A stretch of DNA of 64,000 nucleotides from Hyphodiscus hymeniophilus (Eukaryota > Ascomycota > Leotiomycetes > Helotiales > Hyphodiscaceae): contig VNKQ01000004.1 in the NCBI GenBank assembly GCA_016508695.1, positions 1 through 64,000 on the forward strand, read 5' to 3'. Numbering within the stretch: position 1 is the stretch's first letter; every line of letters begins with the position of its first letter. This document shows positions 12,172-24,729 of this stretch, one piece after another. The translations under genes and the position numbers were made by a program. The notes beneath the pieces are model-generated. The model did not search any database. It was not told the origin of the DNA and worked only from the letters and a program-made list of their open reading frames with translations.

Positions 12172-13741
12172 ATGATAACGGCTAGACTGTCGAAAGCAGC
12201 ATTGTCCAAGGAATTCACGATACTGTGTTGTTGTTATGATTTAGAAGAGAGCATGGAAGATCAAGATCCAGCACTCTGCGATTATGGAATTCTAGGATCA
12301 AATATGGAGCTTGATCCATCTGAGATTGATGGAACTGCTCCGCCAGAATCAGTCTGGTCAGAAAGCGTATCATCGAAGGCGACGAACAACATCTATGCAA
12401 CTTTATTTTTCCAACTTCCAGCTTCTATGGAAGACCCAGGATTATTCAACGGGATCACAAATCACCGATCTCATCACCGCTGGCTACCAGAATTACACTC
12501 TCAAATCACACCTGAGGAAGAGGTAACACATCAGTATAGTCCGATCCTGTTTAATGGTGAACTAATGTCCGTTCACTACAATTTGTACAAAGAAGAGACC
12601 TTGGATTTCATTTTCGGTGATACAACAACTGTTGCAATGTTTGTAAAGCGGCAGGAAACGTCATCAGAGCTCTTTATGAATCCCCCAAAACTGAGCTACG
12701 ATGATATCGCCTGGTGCTTCGGAATGGGATTGGTCTCCGCAGAAAAGCTCCAAAGTATAACAACCGATTGGGGCTCTCCAGCTTACAAGACATTGTCGAT
12801 TTTCTCGATGGTATCTAGAATACATGCATCTCTTTCAGATGCCACCCTCAGCGTGGAAAGTCTCAATCATCCCTTCATTGAAACTAAGTTAGGCGGAGAT
12901 GTGACTCGTAAAATACATGACCCACTTGCCGACTTACACCAGGACACCATATTTAGCTTCGGGTTAAGAAGCAAAGCAATGGCAGTAATTGCATATTTTG
13001 AGGGCGGTCGTGATATTGACGTCCCGGCGCTCGAAGATGCCATAGACATATCCGCGGGGGACTCCATATACGTACCAAAGAAGGTATTTATCCCCTACAA
13101 ATTGTCATGCCAACACATCAAGCTTACTTCTACCCAGCTTGTTTGCGATCCTTTCGAATATGCGCAAGATAACGAGCTTAGACGTATTCTGGGCAACGTT
13201 GGGAAACCGGGTGTGGTGATGCTAGTGTCGCCGAAAACGAGCCCCATGATACGAAATATAGACTTGGGCGCGTGGAGATTCTCTTTTCACAAAATTTGAT
13301 GGACAGCCAGAAGACTGCTTGGCGGGAACTTCACTGCATCTATCTTTCACCGACTACCACGTTCCTTTCTTCCAAAACGGATCCAGTGGCCAAAAAGATC
13401 CTCAATTTTCGATGCTGGAGTCCGTCATACCCATTCGAGACTCTGGTTGTTGGGTCGCCGACGTCGACATACTTCGAGCTCTGTGGGAGGGCCCAATCTA
13501 TAGGGTGGTACCTTAACAAAAACAGTGCGAACATCCCAAGAGTTCGGCTCCAACACAGCCTCTGGTATCACTTGGTCTCTGGAATGATATTTTGGATCTT
13601 CAAGATGGTCGTCTTGTTGTCAAAGCCCAGGGTAACTGGCTTGCTCGATGAGCAGCAACGGCACTTCTGGCGCAGAATCCAAAGCGACCAGCAACTAGAT
13701 CTCGATTTGTCTCTCTAAGATGCGCTGGAAGTGCTAGCTAG
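12172..13741 (+). pseudogene. Decayed conserved fungal hypothetical gene
   Basis: A long first frame (12172-13299) encodes about 375 residues of ordinary protein, with blocks such as SIFSMVSRIHASLSDATLSV and DISAGDSIYVPKKVF. At about 13262-13295 the homologous reading moves by one base, and the protein continues in the +2 frame with FTKFDGQPEDCLAGTSLHLS and CWVADVDILRAL, the C-terminal block seen in many uncharacterised fungal proteins. That frame meets a TAA at 13514-13516, where CAA would be expected, and a TGA at 13649-13651 inside GNWLAR-AATALLAQ, before ending at TAG 13739-13741. One frameshift and two internal stops make this a pseudogene. The CAA-to-TAA change is of the RIP type. I recognise no enzymatic domain. 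The gene start is uncertain; an ATG at 12253 is an alternative. Confidence 0.7.
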
Positions 13742-16700
13742 GCGAGCATGAGTTCAATGTCTATATCTGCTAGAGGTGTCTTGGGATGATAGTTGCTTTA
13801 ATAAATCAGAGGGGTGATCGGCGGTTGAAAAATCGAGCTTGGATTCGTGATACTTGGTTCTCTCTTGCAGTTGGCTTCAGGTGACGTAGGATCATGATTG
13901 CTGCTCACCTCTCGCGCCCATGTAGAGCGGCTTAGGTGGTGTTGGGGGGCGAGCGGGGTACAGTTCCACGACTCAGGCTGGGAAGTTGGATTGAAGGATT
14001 GAGGATGAATGTCAGATACTAGGTCACTGCCTAAGCCAGCAGACCGTTGCTATCCTCAAGGAAATCGAGAGATATATACATCACAGAAGAATTACTTCTG
14101 TTTATACTCGAGTATCATGGAGTCCGTGACCAATGAAGGTATCGATCCGCCTCAGTGTAATTCCCATTGTCAAGGGTTTTGCATCCCGGATGACTTCGAT
14201 GTCAATAAGTCCAAAGCCCCTATGTTGTCATGACTGTACAGCCAACAAATTTCCCCACAAACTCCGAACGCCATATCATCATATGTCCTGAATACTCGTG
14301 GTATTCCATCCCTTCAGAGGTACCATGCCGTTCATCGACGTCCATCAACCTCCTCGACCTCCCGCAACCTCATAGCCTGGAAGTACCCTCCCTCCTGACC
14401 CCATCTTCAAACACATATCCCGCTGCGACAGGACTGCCCCAGCCCATACTCCCCGCTTGAACGCCCGTAGGCGCCTTCACGAGTCTGTCCGTAAAGAACA
14501 CCGGATGTCTCACTGCGGAATCCAGTATCGCTCTCGTGGGAGTCGGCATGTACGATGGTCTTTGTATGGCAGGTAGCGCGGCAGGAAGAGGTGGCATGGC
14601 TTCGATTTGATTCCGTGGGCTCGACAAGTGTCGGATAGGTTGTTGATTTAAGGGCGGAGAAGCGTGAGTTTGTAGCTAAGCCACGATATCAGCTTTGCTC
14701 TTATGCGGGCTTTGGGGGGATGAATGGGAGTAGGTACTTTTGGTCTCGAGGGTTGGAGAGAGGAAATCATTGTGTCTTGGGTGTTGTCGCTCTTCGTGGC
14801 CCAGTTGTTCGCGCGGTGTGGGGAAGGGAAAGAGCTGGGAGATGGAGTGGCGGAGCATGAGGGGTCGATTGCTGGCGGCGAAGCTAGGAAGCTTGTGTAA
14901 ATGGATCTAGTACGGAATTTAACGTAGTTACATGGGGAAAAAACGTCTTTGGTGTTATTCTTCGAAAAAATTTGGCAAATAGAGTTTAGAGATAAAAAGC
15001 CCTCAACAATCATTTGCGTTTGCGGTTTTCTGCTCCGCATATTGCGGTGCATTGACAACCTCGGCTGCATGATTGATTGCACTCACGTCTCCAACTTTCA
15101 GACGCTGCCGAGCATTGTGGTAGCTTCATTCAACAACAACAACAACTACTCTACGTAGGTGCAAAAGATGTCCTACAATGCTGCTTGGATTGACAAAGTT
15201 TGCGACTGTTGCTCTAAGAAGGCCATTCGAATCCTCGATGCCCGTTTTCGCTCGAAGCCCGTCTCTCAAGTCCGAGTCACTGAAGAGGGGAACTCGTGAG
15301 CTCCTGTAGTCCTTGGGCTTCACATTTGCAACTGCGACTTGCACAAACTCTCTAGCTTTTCCTTTCAGTCAAGGAAATTACTCGGAGATGACGCAGTGCG
15401 TGGCCTTCTGATGTTTTCCATCACGACACACATATATGGGTACAGAACTTCCCAAGACACTAGCGGAAAGTCTCGCAAGGCACAGAACTGCCACCAGACA
15501 CGGCTATCAAACGAAGTCGAGGCGCAGAACTAAGTTCTTATTTCCTTAAACCCAAGTCCCAGTGGGTTTGATCAATTACTCGTACTCAAGAGTCTGTATT
15601 AGCAATACGCAAGAGCCAGGGAAGTGACGCTTTGTTCATTGCTGTTATGAGTTTTGAGCCTAGAGAGGTGGGGGAGGAGAGGAAGAGGTGGATAGATTGA
15701 CAGCTGCGGTCGATAAAGAGGAGGTGTGAAAATTGGCATGTAGAAGTAGAATGGACGGAGGAATAGGACTCGACATTAGCAGGAGCTTTGCTTGAGGCCC
15801 ATTTTGATAATCAATTTAGGCACTGTGATGGGAGTAACTTCATATGTACAATTCTCTGGGAAGTTCCTGCCTTAATTGAGTTCTACAGACGCAAAGCTTG
15901 GAGACTTGTTTGCAAGCATCAGCGGAGTGTCTTCCAAGGATCATTGGTCTTTCAGGGACATGGGAAAGGGTGAAGCCAGGAGGACCTCATCAAAGCGTCT
16001 GCAGCAACAGCATTCCCATTCAGCAGCTCTCATATTGCGAATACTTCGTGTTATAAAAGAAAGATCGTACTGTTGGACTGCCCGATCACATGGCTTGCAT
16101 GAGCCCTGATTTTTCAACAGCGACCCTTGATCCAGGGCGAAGTTCAACCATTGAATGGGACCGGAAACTAATTAGGAAGCGACCAAAAAACTAGGGGAAA
16201 ACCACAAGGTGTCTCACATCCCAACAGGCCCGAGTGAGGTAATTGTGCATAAAATAAATCAGACGTGCAACAAAGCCCACTCATAAGTTCCTTGTTTCCT
16301 ACTTCATTGGCTCATCACGGCGTATAAACATCCAAAATATACAAGACCCCATACAGACCTACCGAAGCTTGAAAAGACATGCAACAAATTTCAACAAGGA
16401 AGAGTCCTAGCTAGGCAAAGATACTTGGTTCAATGAAATTCATAGAAGCTTCGTAATAGGTATTCACTTTTCTAGATGGCAATTACCTGCTGAAAGGGCT
16501 GATGACGGATCTCATCGCGTCATCGACCTTGAGCCCAGTGGGCAACAGGGACCTCTGGTTACTGAAGGATTCATCGGATATTTCCTCCTACCAGCCCTAC
16601 TAGGTCCCCTAGGACTCCGAAACCTACCCAAGCAAGCCTATTCAATATCAGTATTTCCAATTGATATGCATTCCTATTTATAATTCGATAGTGGCCATTA

Positions 16701-16909
16701 GTTACTATGTGGGAAAACAAAGACACCAAAGGACCATCTTCTTCTTTCGCCAAAAATGAAAACGATTCATGCTTTTGAAATTAAAATAAGATACATAGAT
16801 GAAGATACCACCGAGCTACTCAGCAGAGCTCATAGAGTCATAGGAAAATCTACAACAACCCCTACCCAGCCTAGCTCAACTTTTCAAAAATAGCAACAGA
16901 CCGCAGCTA
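13742..16909. other. Gene-poor stretch
   Basis: About 3.2 kb with no well-supported gene apart from the weak candidate at 14370-14858. A 43-codon open frame at 15168-15299 on the plus strand carries a CDCC motif and follows a CAA repeat at 15130-15146, but has no other support. Short open frames on both strands at 15.3-16.7 kb look like chance. Composition is normal, not RIP-like. Confidence 0.4.
14370..14858 (-). CDS. Possible small two-exon hypothetical gene
   Basis: Two adjacent minus-strand open stretches could belong together: one starting at 14858 (MLRHSISQLFPFPTPREQ) and one ending at 14370 whose protein contains VRHPVFFTDRLVKAP and finishes in SRL. I could not find a canonical intron that joins them in frame, so the model is open. 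If real, the terminal SRL would match a type-1 peroxisomal targeting signal, but a three-residue match is weak evidence. Not recognised. Confidence 0.22.
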
Positions 16910-19026
16910 TTAGCACAAAGGCCCTCCTTTGTGGAAAGATGTTGCGTCATGATTAGGATACGGGAATCCCACGACGTCAATCAGCTCTTGAAACGGCGTC
17001 GGCGAACCGTGGGCCGGAATCGCTCTAATAGTCTCGTTAGTATGCTTGTTCTTCACGCCGTGTTCGCTGCTTACAATGAACTTCGAGCAACTCCATCCCT
17101 CGCGAGCTTGTTGTAGAACACGAGAGCTTGGTTCTGGTCAAACTCGTAATCGGTGAAGTTGGGGTTCCAGTAATCCGCCTGGAAGGTGACCACGGTATCG
17201 TTTGCTTTCGGGCACGCGGCGGATACAAATGCGTAGGATTGATCCTCGGCGTGGACCGGGTCTTCGAGGTCAATGAACCGGACTTGAAGATCGGCGTCCT
17301 TGTGGATATATGGCTTCTCATCGCTGGGTAATGGTTATTATGGTGCTCATCGAAAGCGAGATTAATGACCTACGAGTATGTCTCAAATTCGATGCCGGGA
17401 ACGTTGGACCAGTATTCTTCGGCTTTGTCCAACACGATCATCTTGGCTCCGGCGGATATGTAATCGTGAACGCCATAGCTGTGGTCGTGGTGGTGATGTG
17501 TGACCTAAAATCGGTCAATATGCAGTGACCAGGTATTTTTTTTCCGGATTGACTCACCCAGATGTGCGTGATATTTCTCCCTAGTTGCTCTCGCACCCAT
17601 TGGATAACTAGATGACTCTGATGGGGTGTTGCATCGGTAACTATAACCGCGTCACAGAAAACCAATACCATCTGTGAGTAACTGGGAGCATCGGCAAAGT
17701 TGAGGCGCCATAAGTTCTCCAACGCGGCGACAGGATGCGTGGCGGACAGATTCGCCAGCGTCCCGGTATATTTCCCATTGTAGAGCGCATTGGCCGAGTA
17801 CTCGCCAATTTCAGCAGCGCCGTACTCGGCGCTGACCTCCAATGCTGGAATCGGGGTATTTGGCGTGACGGGCAGACCGTCGAAGAAGCCGGCAGGAAAA
17901 CTTGGGTTGACGTCAATGCTTTCAACGAGGAAATCTGCGAGCAGGTGGACGTTGTTGTAGACGATTTTGAAGCGACGGGGAAACATGACGCCGTCGATAG
18001 ACGTGTAGTTATATACCATCAGATCGCTCGTTGAGGGACCGAACACCAAGTGATCTTCGAAGGATCGGATTATGTAGGGCAAGTGAGTGTCGGGATCAAA
18101 GATGATAGACAAGTTAAGGACTGGATCGAAGACTGTGGAGATGTAAATTTAGCGTGGTGTGTAGGTAACTGTGAGAAGTCTTACCTGACAAAAGCGGCTT
18201 GGAATTCGGGATCGTAACATAGGATGAGGTCGCTGCAGCTGGATCGAACTGTTCTCTCTGTCAGACCATAAAGATTAAATAGACCTATGTCGTAACATAC
18301 TGTTGATAACAGTTTGGGGGACATCTGCATTGCCTGGTCAATAAGGTACTGGCCCAGCAGACCTAAAGTATCTGTCAATATAGGACTCAAGCTTCCGTGA
18401 TAGATAGCCGGCTTACCATCCGTATATCCAGAGGTTACAGAAGCAGGATCAAAGATCAGGTTGTTTCCTTGCGCAAAGCAGGCGAAGCCTTCACTTCCTG
18501 CCTGAACAACCAGAGAGTAGTTCAATGGATCTAACGACTCTCGTCCGAAGTCAAGCCACGCTATATCTCATGAGCTTCACAGACATAATTCCGTTGAGAG
18601 AAGGTCAAACTCACCAGCCACCTGACCGAGTTTGTCAATTCGCTGCTGAAGATTCCCGCTGCTGTACAAAAATGACACGTTCTGAGCACCGGCGGTGACA
18701 ATAGACGTCTCAGTGCCATTTAATGTGTATCCCTCCATCAAAGTTTGGGTGCGGTAAAGACTATAGAGCAAATTAGTATTGATAGATAGCCTGGGCGTGA
18801 TAATTTGGGCCAGTATTTACACAGGAACTCCGAGAGTCACTCCCGATATTCCCAAAAGGGCTTGCGAACCGCCTAAAGCCTTGATTCCGGAGGCGATGAG
18901 AGTTGAAGCTGAAGGAGGTAATGTGTTGTTCGCAAAAGGAGGTACTGTGTTGTTCGCCATGCTTGAGACTAAATTGGGCAGCAGAGTCCACAGGAAAGCA
19001 CCAATGATGGGCTTAGCAGATAACAT
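16910..19026 (-). pseudogene. Secreted metallo-beta-lactamase-fold hydrolase, frame-broken
   Basis: Exons by hand: 18821-19026, 18615-18760, 18185-18560, about 17558-18132, 17374-17504 and 16910-17323. The product would start with a signal peptide (MLSAKPIIGAFLWTLLPNLV) and carry the zinc signature THHHHDHSYG at about 17480-17500, the HxHxDH motif of the metallo-beta-lactamase superfamily, followed by NETIRAIPAHG near the end. Fungal members are secreted hydrolases of unknown substrate. Two faults appear. Exon 3 ends in phase 2 at a good GTAAGA donor, but exon 4 needs one base, so no canonical site keeps the frame. Near 17081-17086 one base is missing, so the frame runs into a stop after VARSS while KFIVSSEHG continues in another frame. 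Either this is a young pseudogene or there are two sequence errors. Confidence 0.72.
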
Positions 19027-20039
19027 GATGTCGAATTGCAATTTTGTCAAGTGTGAGAATGACTTCTCCTCTATTGAGATAGGTGACCACCCTCATATTA
19101 TAACGAATTCATGCTCCATCATGACCACCTCCGCCTTTGCAGACTGTGGGGATGTACCCTAGGCCTGGTGAGATTGCTGCGTCCGTAAACTCCGACCACT
19201 GCAAAAAAAATCCAAATAGCGTAGAGTACTAAGATATTCTAAAATGAGCAGCTTGAAATACAGCTTAGAAATCTAGAAACCGCCGCGTAAGATCTGCGCG
19301 TGATATTGACGACTGGGATACTTTGGAATCAAAACTCTGTACACGGCCTAGAGAGCTGCTCTAGGCGGTGGAACGAGCTTTTACCAGCCGCGCATTGTTG
19401 GTCAGGCTCGCGCGATCGGCGGGTTATTCTGCTCAGGTACCGACCGCTAGTCAATTTAGGGGGCCGCAGTTTATGGAGTTAAGGATTGGGGGTTCTGTCA
19501 CACCCATTTCAGTATTCTGATGAATGGAAGTTAGATAATATCAAACTGCCGTTATTCACCCTATTTCACGATATGAAATGGAAAGCTTCGACCTGGTTAG
19601 AGGCATCACCGCACGACCAATATAGAATATCAATATCCTTGAGCGGACGGAGGTACCTCCGTACTCGACTTCTATTGGTACATTCCATTCTGCCTACTTT
19701 CTTATTTTAATTCCAGTGCTACTCTGTAACGGTTGTGAGTTTACTCTGAATATGACTCGACGAACTTGCCAAAAACTACTTGGAAAACGTATTCCTGAAT
19801 GGAAAAAGATATGAATAATAACAGAGTGGTCAAACTCAACATCAGACTGAACCGATGGAGTTAAAAGAATGGAGTTAAAAGAATGCACCGATGGAGTTAA
19901 GAGAATGAACCGATGGAGTTAAAGAGTTATTGTAAATATTATATTATTCATCAACATATTTGAACCATCCCTAAATACACCTTCTATTTCGCAAGCCTGT
20001 TTTTACAACACGGACAATGTCCACGACAATACTTGGGAC
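19027..20039. other. Intergenic region with short direct repeats
   Basis: The stretch between the lactamase-fold gene and the end of the Rds1-like gene holds no supported gene. At 19850-19925 it has three copies of CCGATGGAGTTAA followed by A/G-rich sequence, plus one partial copy. Antisense open frames on the lactamase side are shadows. Confidence 0.5.
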
Positions 20040-21671
20040 TTATCCTGCTTGGTACAAGAAAGGACCAGCTGCCACATGAGGGTTAACGTTACTGAGGTTG
20101 AATGCGGTGTAGGGCAGGTTGACATCAGTCAACGCAATGAACATCGTTCCTACATGCAATTAGCAAGTACACATCACTACAAAGATAAACTAGAACTTAC
20201 CATTGATGGCTGGATCACCCTCATATGTTGACACATCAGGTTGAATTGTTTGACCATAGTTCAATCCCCCTTGAACAGAGATGTTGGTCAAAGGCGAATA
20301 CGTGATATTGAGTTGGGAAACCCATAAGACCCACGCAGGAGCACCAGCTTTAGTATCAGTCACATACGAGTTGTTGGGTCCGACAGCCTTTCCAGGATTC
20401 TCCCAAGAGAGAAAGACCTCGCGGCCGGGGAAGGAGAGCGGGATCGATCGGTTCTGGGATATGGACGCAGAGCAGTCGAAGCCGGTAACATTGTTCGCAA
20501 CGCATGACTCGTTGACAGGTACATCAGATGATGGAGCTGCGGGACCGAACCCGGTAGTCTCATTGAAACCCGTCTGAGTAGCGTTACGACGAGCGCTGTT
20601 GGGCTGATTGAGAACGTTGAGAGCCGGGAAGTTTTGCCATGCAAGACGCTTGGAGTCCGCGGGACAGGACGAGATGTATGGGGCGAGTAGAGTCCACGCC
20701 CAAGACTGGGGAATACCAGTCTCGAACCAAACTGGCATGGGGAAGAGGCCTGAGAACTGGCGGAAAATCATCTGTTGACGAGCCTCGGTAGCGATTGACT
20801 GGTCAAGAAGTTGGGCGACTTCGCGAGAATCGAGATGCGATTGGAATCCCCACACTCCGGACTCGCCAAAGCGGGTGAGTTTTTGAGTAAAGTCAAATGC
20901 CTCATGTACAGTTGTGAATGGATAATTGTAAGTGCATTGCGGAGTTGCGCCTCCTGGACCACCGAGCAGGTTGGAAAGGAGAGTGGCATGGCCAGATTCT
21001 TGGTCGGCCATAAACTCGATGAGAAAGCGGTCGCTGGGGGTGAGACCCGCGGCCGTGAATTCTTCCTCGGAGAAGGTCGCAAGAATGTAGTGGAAGAGGT
21101 CAAGTTCGATCCATTCCTGATAAAGGCCGAGAAGGACGGATTCGTAGTCGAAGTCGGACTGGACGCGGTAAACGGGCTCAGTACCATTTGTTCCAAGACC
21201 TCCCGCTGGCTGGTAGGGAATCGGTTGTGGGTCGTTCAAGGTACCATTGGGATTGTAGACCAATGCGGTTGGATTGGGGGGCAACATTGGGATGGCCGTG
21301 GCCAAAGGTGAGTTGCTAACAGCGCCAGTTGTGGTTGGAGTACCAGAGAAGGGACCGTGGCTGGTGACGCCTGTCACCTGGCTGCTGATAACAGGAGGAA
21401 TAGCATTTGTAGCACCTGGGATTTCCGAAGCTGGGATGCCGGCGACGGAAACAACGGACGAGACTGCTGCGCTATTGACAGACGGCGATTGAGGGTATGA
21501 GTATGGCAAGGGGGAGTATTGTCCCGCGGCTGAGGCTGAGGCTGAGGCTGAGCCGGGTGTTGCTGTCACAGCAGCTGCCTGGATCTGGCCATCAGATAGC
21601 TGGGTGATGGTGATGGCAGCGGCAGAAGCTGTAGATACGAGACCAGCGGCAAGTCCTGCTCTGAAAAACAT
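20040..21671 (-). CDS. Secreted Rds1-like ferritin-fold stress protein
   Basis: Exons 20201-21671 and 20040-20149, 526 residues; the intron has a GTAAGT donor and joins PAIN to GTMFIALTDVNLPY in frame. The ATG at 21671 was preferred over an upstream non-ATG extension because it begins a clear signal peptide (MFFRAGLAAGLVSTASA). After a Ser/Ala/Pro/Thr-rich linker, residues about 170-330 form a ferritin-like domain with helices such as VLLGLYQEWIELDLFHYILA and FLIEFMADQESGHATLLSNL, keeping Glu and Glu/His positions that could bind metal. This matches the Rds1 family (S. pombe rds1, stress and nutrient regulated). The exact biochemical role is unknown. Several NxT/S sites fit a secreted glycoprotein. 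It looks intact. Confidence 0.88.
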
Positions 21672-23577
21672 TGTGGGAAATGAATCGATTGTCGTGAAGG
21701 AGAAGGAAAAGGAGACTCGCATGCGAAGTAAGGTAGGTACCTCTCAGAACTTATACAGTTGGTGTTTGCAAGCTAGTAGCAAGCTAGTAGCAAGCTAGCA
21801 ATCTAGCAAGCTAGAACATGACGTTGATCAGATTTGGATTATGAAGTAATAATGCGATCAATCAATCAATCATCCACGGCATAGCTCCAACGGACGTGAA
21901 GCTCCTGCATCTCGTTCCCGAGCCCAGGTAGTTAGCTAGTAGTTGTGCGTATGACATCCTAGCGTCCAATTAGTTACAAGAAAACTTCAACTTCCCGAAA
22001 TGTTACTCTCAGACTGTCTCTAGACTTCTTTTGTGCTTCTGGAGAGCTAATACAGTAAGGCGAGTTCATCATGCACCAAATGATTGATGTCACCACATGA
22101 TGGATTCGATGATTTGTTGTTCCTGAGCTAGGACTGCCGAACCGAAGCCACGCCTGCAACCGATGTTGTTGGATACAAACTGCCATGAAAAACAAAACAA
22201 AACAAAACAAAACAAAACAAATCACAAACATAAACGCAAAAACAGGGGGTAAGTTGTGTAAGTTGTGTAAGTTGTGTAAGTTGTGCATGTGGAAGCAAAG
22301 CATCATCTTCACCAAGTCCATCGAGTCCACCCGGCACTTACCAGAGCAGAAGTCGTGATGTGATGGGGACCTAATGATTGATGAGCGACGAGTGATGACT
22401 TCAAGAGTTTTGTGTTATTTTCCAACGTCATCTGACATGGATCCGGGTGGCGGTCTCGCTTACAGTTGAGGCTCTGCTCTCACGTGGCCCAACCTTGAGG
22501 TGAGGTGAGGGACCTTACCTTGTAGAGTAAGGTACGTACCCGGTACCCGGAAAATCCCGGCTTTTCTCGGCAGGGGGAATCGGTAGAGGAGCTGCTACCA
22601 GTAGAATGAGAGACCGCGTCAAGTCCGAAGTGTAGGTAAGAAGAGAAGCGGTGTTACGGTATCAACAAGAGGAGCCGAGCTAGTCACGTTGCCTAGTGGA
22701 TACAAGTAGGATCATGTAATACACGTCGCGGTGCTCATTTGACGATGCCGTGCTACACTTTACAGCTTGAACTTTCCTCAAAGAGCTTTTCTGCATGGGG
22801 GACTGTGGAACACCGAGATCTTGGCGATGATAGATGGCATTTGAAATCTCCATCGTCTTGCTGTCCAACCAATCATCGGAATCACAGGACTACAAGTATT
22901 CCTTCTTGGCAACATGTGCCGCAGATAAGTACCGCGGTAGGAGGACTCGAAGCAGCACCCGATTCTTTCTGTCCCTGGCTCTTAATGTGTCTGATGTCGA
23001 TAAATACCTTTACTTACTCCCCCTACGTAAAATGGTGAGTTGAAGAACCGACAAGCGAGACCGGCATTCGAGTCTTTTCTAACTGGTGCTTGATTGTTCC
23101 TTGTGTGGTGATGGGAGGGTAATGGTGTTTCGTGGAATATAGTCGATGTCTCTTCATTGTTTGGTGAGACGATACTCGAGTACCACTGCGGACCGGAGGT
23201 TGGAATTCTTCTGTCACGCCCTGGATCTTACGCAGGGGTCTACTCGTCCCATGTCAGAACTCAGAAGTAACCTACGCAGGTACAAGTACATAGACATCGA
23301 CCGCTTTTTGGAAACTTACTTTGATATACAGCGATCGTCGAGAGTACGGCTAATGGGTGGGCTAGCTATTCACTTCCAATGAGTGAAGTACTTAATCCCC
23401 CAGGTGTTGGCAAAAGGAGCTTTCACACATGTGTACTTATACATATTCCATGGTGACAAATAGACCAGCTGTGCCATAAAAGAGTTGTACCTGAAACCAT
23501 AACAGTAAGCAGGAGGTTGATGAAATATAGCTCCAAGACAATTGCGCCTCGCTTACCATCGAAAACGAAGAATGTTC
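21672..23577. other. Intergenic region with microsatellites
   Basis: A gene-free stretch of about 1.9 kb upstream of the Rds1-like gene. It contains an 11-bp repeat (GCAAGCTAGTA) at 21768-21813, a short ATCA repeat near 21857-21872, an AACAA repeat at 22187-22220 and a 9-bp TAAGTTGTG repeat at about 22250-22286. Short open frames here, such as the one built from the 9-bp repeat, are not convincing genes. Confidence 0.55.
22187..22286. repeat. AACAA and TAAGTTGTG microsatellites
   Basis: A pentanucleotide AACAA run of about seven units is followed, 30 bases later, by about four units of the 9-mer TAAGTTGTG. Both lie in intergenic DNA upstream of the Rds1-like gene. Confidence 0.85.
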
Positions 23578-24145
23578 TCACGTTTCTTGAAATTCAACAT
23601 ATTGCCCATCACTCAAGCATTGTCCTATCACCCACCGACTATCTGGGCAAGCCAACCAAGCGACGACGTCGGGCACCTCTTCCTTCAATCCCAGCCTGTT
23701 CTCTAAAGGCGTATCTTTCTTCCTAAAACTCAACAATGTCTTTCACGCAACTGATTGATGTACCCTTTTGTCCTAACTCGGCATCCCAGCAGCGTGTCAA
23801 ACTCTCTAAAGCATTTGGGAACTTGTAACAATAGAGGATGGGCTTGGGAAGCCAGCTCATGCTTTATCGTTGTTTTGTCTGACCACACCAACATGACAAA
23901 TGATCGACGAGATATCTGTAGCTTCAATGGATACCACGTCAATCCGTTTGCCCAAAGCTCTTGAATCATGAGGAAGCGACTAGATATCTTTTTGCTGAGC
24001 TTCAACAAGAGATTTGCTCCTAGGAAAGGCATGAACAACTACTATGTCCACGTTTTGCGAGCTCGTAAGCCATAGATGCAACCAGCCCGCGAGAGGCACC
24101 AGTTATGGTCGCTGTCTTGTGTGTCAGAACGAGGTCTATTTCCAT
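23578..24145 (-). pseudogene. Short-chain dehydrogenase relic with internal deletion
   Basis: Reading the minus strand from ATG 24145 gives HKTATITGASRGLVASMAYE, the Rossmann TGxxxGxG region of a short-chain dehydrogenase/reductase with one Gly replaced by Val. A shifted frame follows with VVVHAFPRSKSLVEAQQKDI, then a TAG where CAG is expected, then SRALGKRIDVVSIEATDIS. After about 180 bases without recognisable protein, the usual C-terminal block appears at about 23580-23700: TPLENRLGLKEEVPDVVAWL and SRWVIGQCLSDGQYVEF. The whole middle, including the catalytic Tyr-x-x-x-Lys and Asn-Ala-Gly, is missing. Frameshifts, stops and the deletion make this a clear relic. The CAG-to-TAG stop is RIP-compatible. 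Confidence 0.8.
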
Positions 24146-24729
24146 ACTGATTGGGGGTAATAATGACAAGAGCCATGGGAAGGGGGCGTAGTGGATGGTG
24201 GAAGAAAGAAAAAGACTTTGGAGGGATTATATACGCATTATTCATATATATACTTATCTGAATGCATAAATTCCGAGCGGCTGACCGAATACGCCTCGCT
24301 GCAAGAAGTGCTTTTTCCAAGTTGTGGAATGGCTGATATTGCGAGTACAAGTAACTGTTGGCTGCGAGCTTAAGGGTCTTTCGGCGATAAGATTGCAACC
24401 TGAACCACTCGAGTACATCACGCTTGCAGGGATGACAGCTCCTGAGACGATTCAAGATTTGCTTTTTCTCCTCTCAACCTTCACTTCAACTCTCCAACTC
24501 GAACCTCACTGCTGCCAGCCTTGACTTCAGAATTGGAAGCAGATGCCGTTGAAGAATCGTGGCCTCGATGCGAACTCTACACTGCCGCGTGTCAACAACG
24601 CCTTGCTCTGACCGTATCCTCCGCCGCACCTGTGACCCCGCGATATAAGAAACCCGAACCCCGTTCCGCAAACAAGGAGATAGCATCCTCAGGGGCTGCA
24701 AAAACAGTCTCTGGTAAGCCTTAAGAGTC
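24146..24729. other. Intergenic, upstream of TSC1
   Basis: Divergent space between the dehydrogenase relic and the hamartin gene. Open frames on either strand here are not supported by any recognisable protein. It probably holds the hamartin promoter and 5' untranslated region. Confidence 0.45.

Noticed and set aside
18779..19162. 127-codon plus-strand open frame
   Set aside because: It overlaps exon 1 and the signal peptide of the metallo-beta-lactamase-fold gene in antisense and has no motif.
20811..21311. 166-codon plus-strand open frame
   Set aside because: Antisense to the ferritin-like domain of the Rds1-like gene, whose coding frame is clear.
22128..22337. Open frames across the AACAA and TAAGTTGTG repeats
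   Set aside because: Repetitive peptides generated by microsatellites, no start context or exon support.
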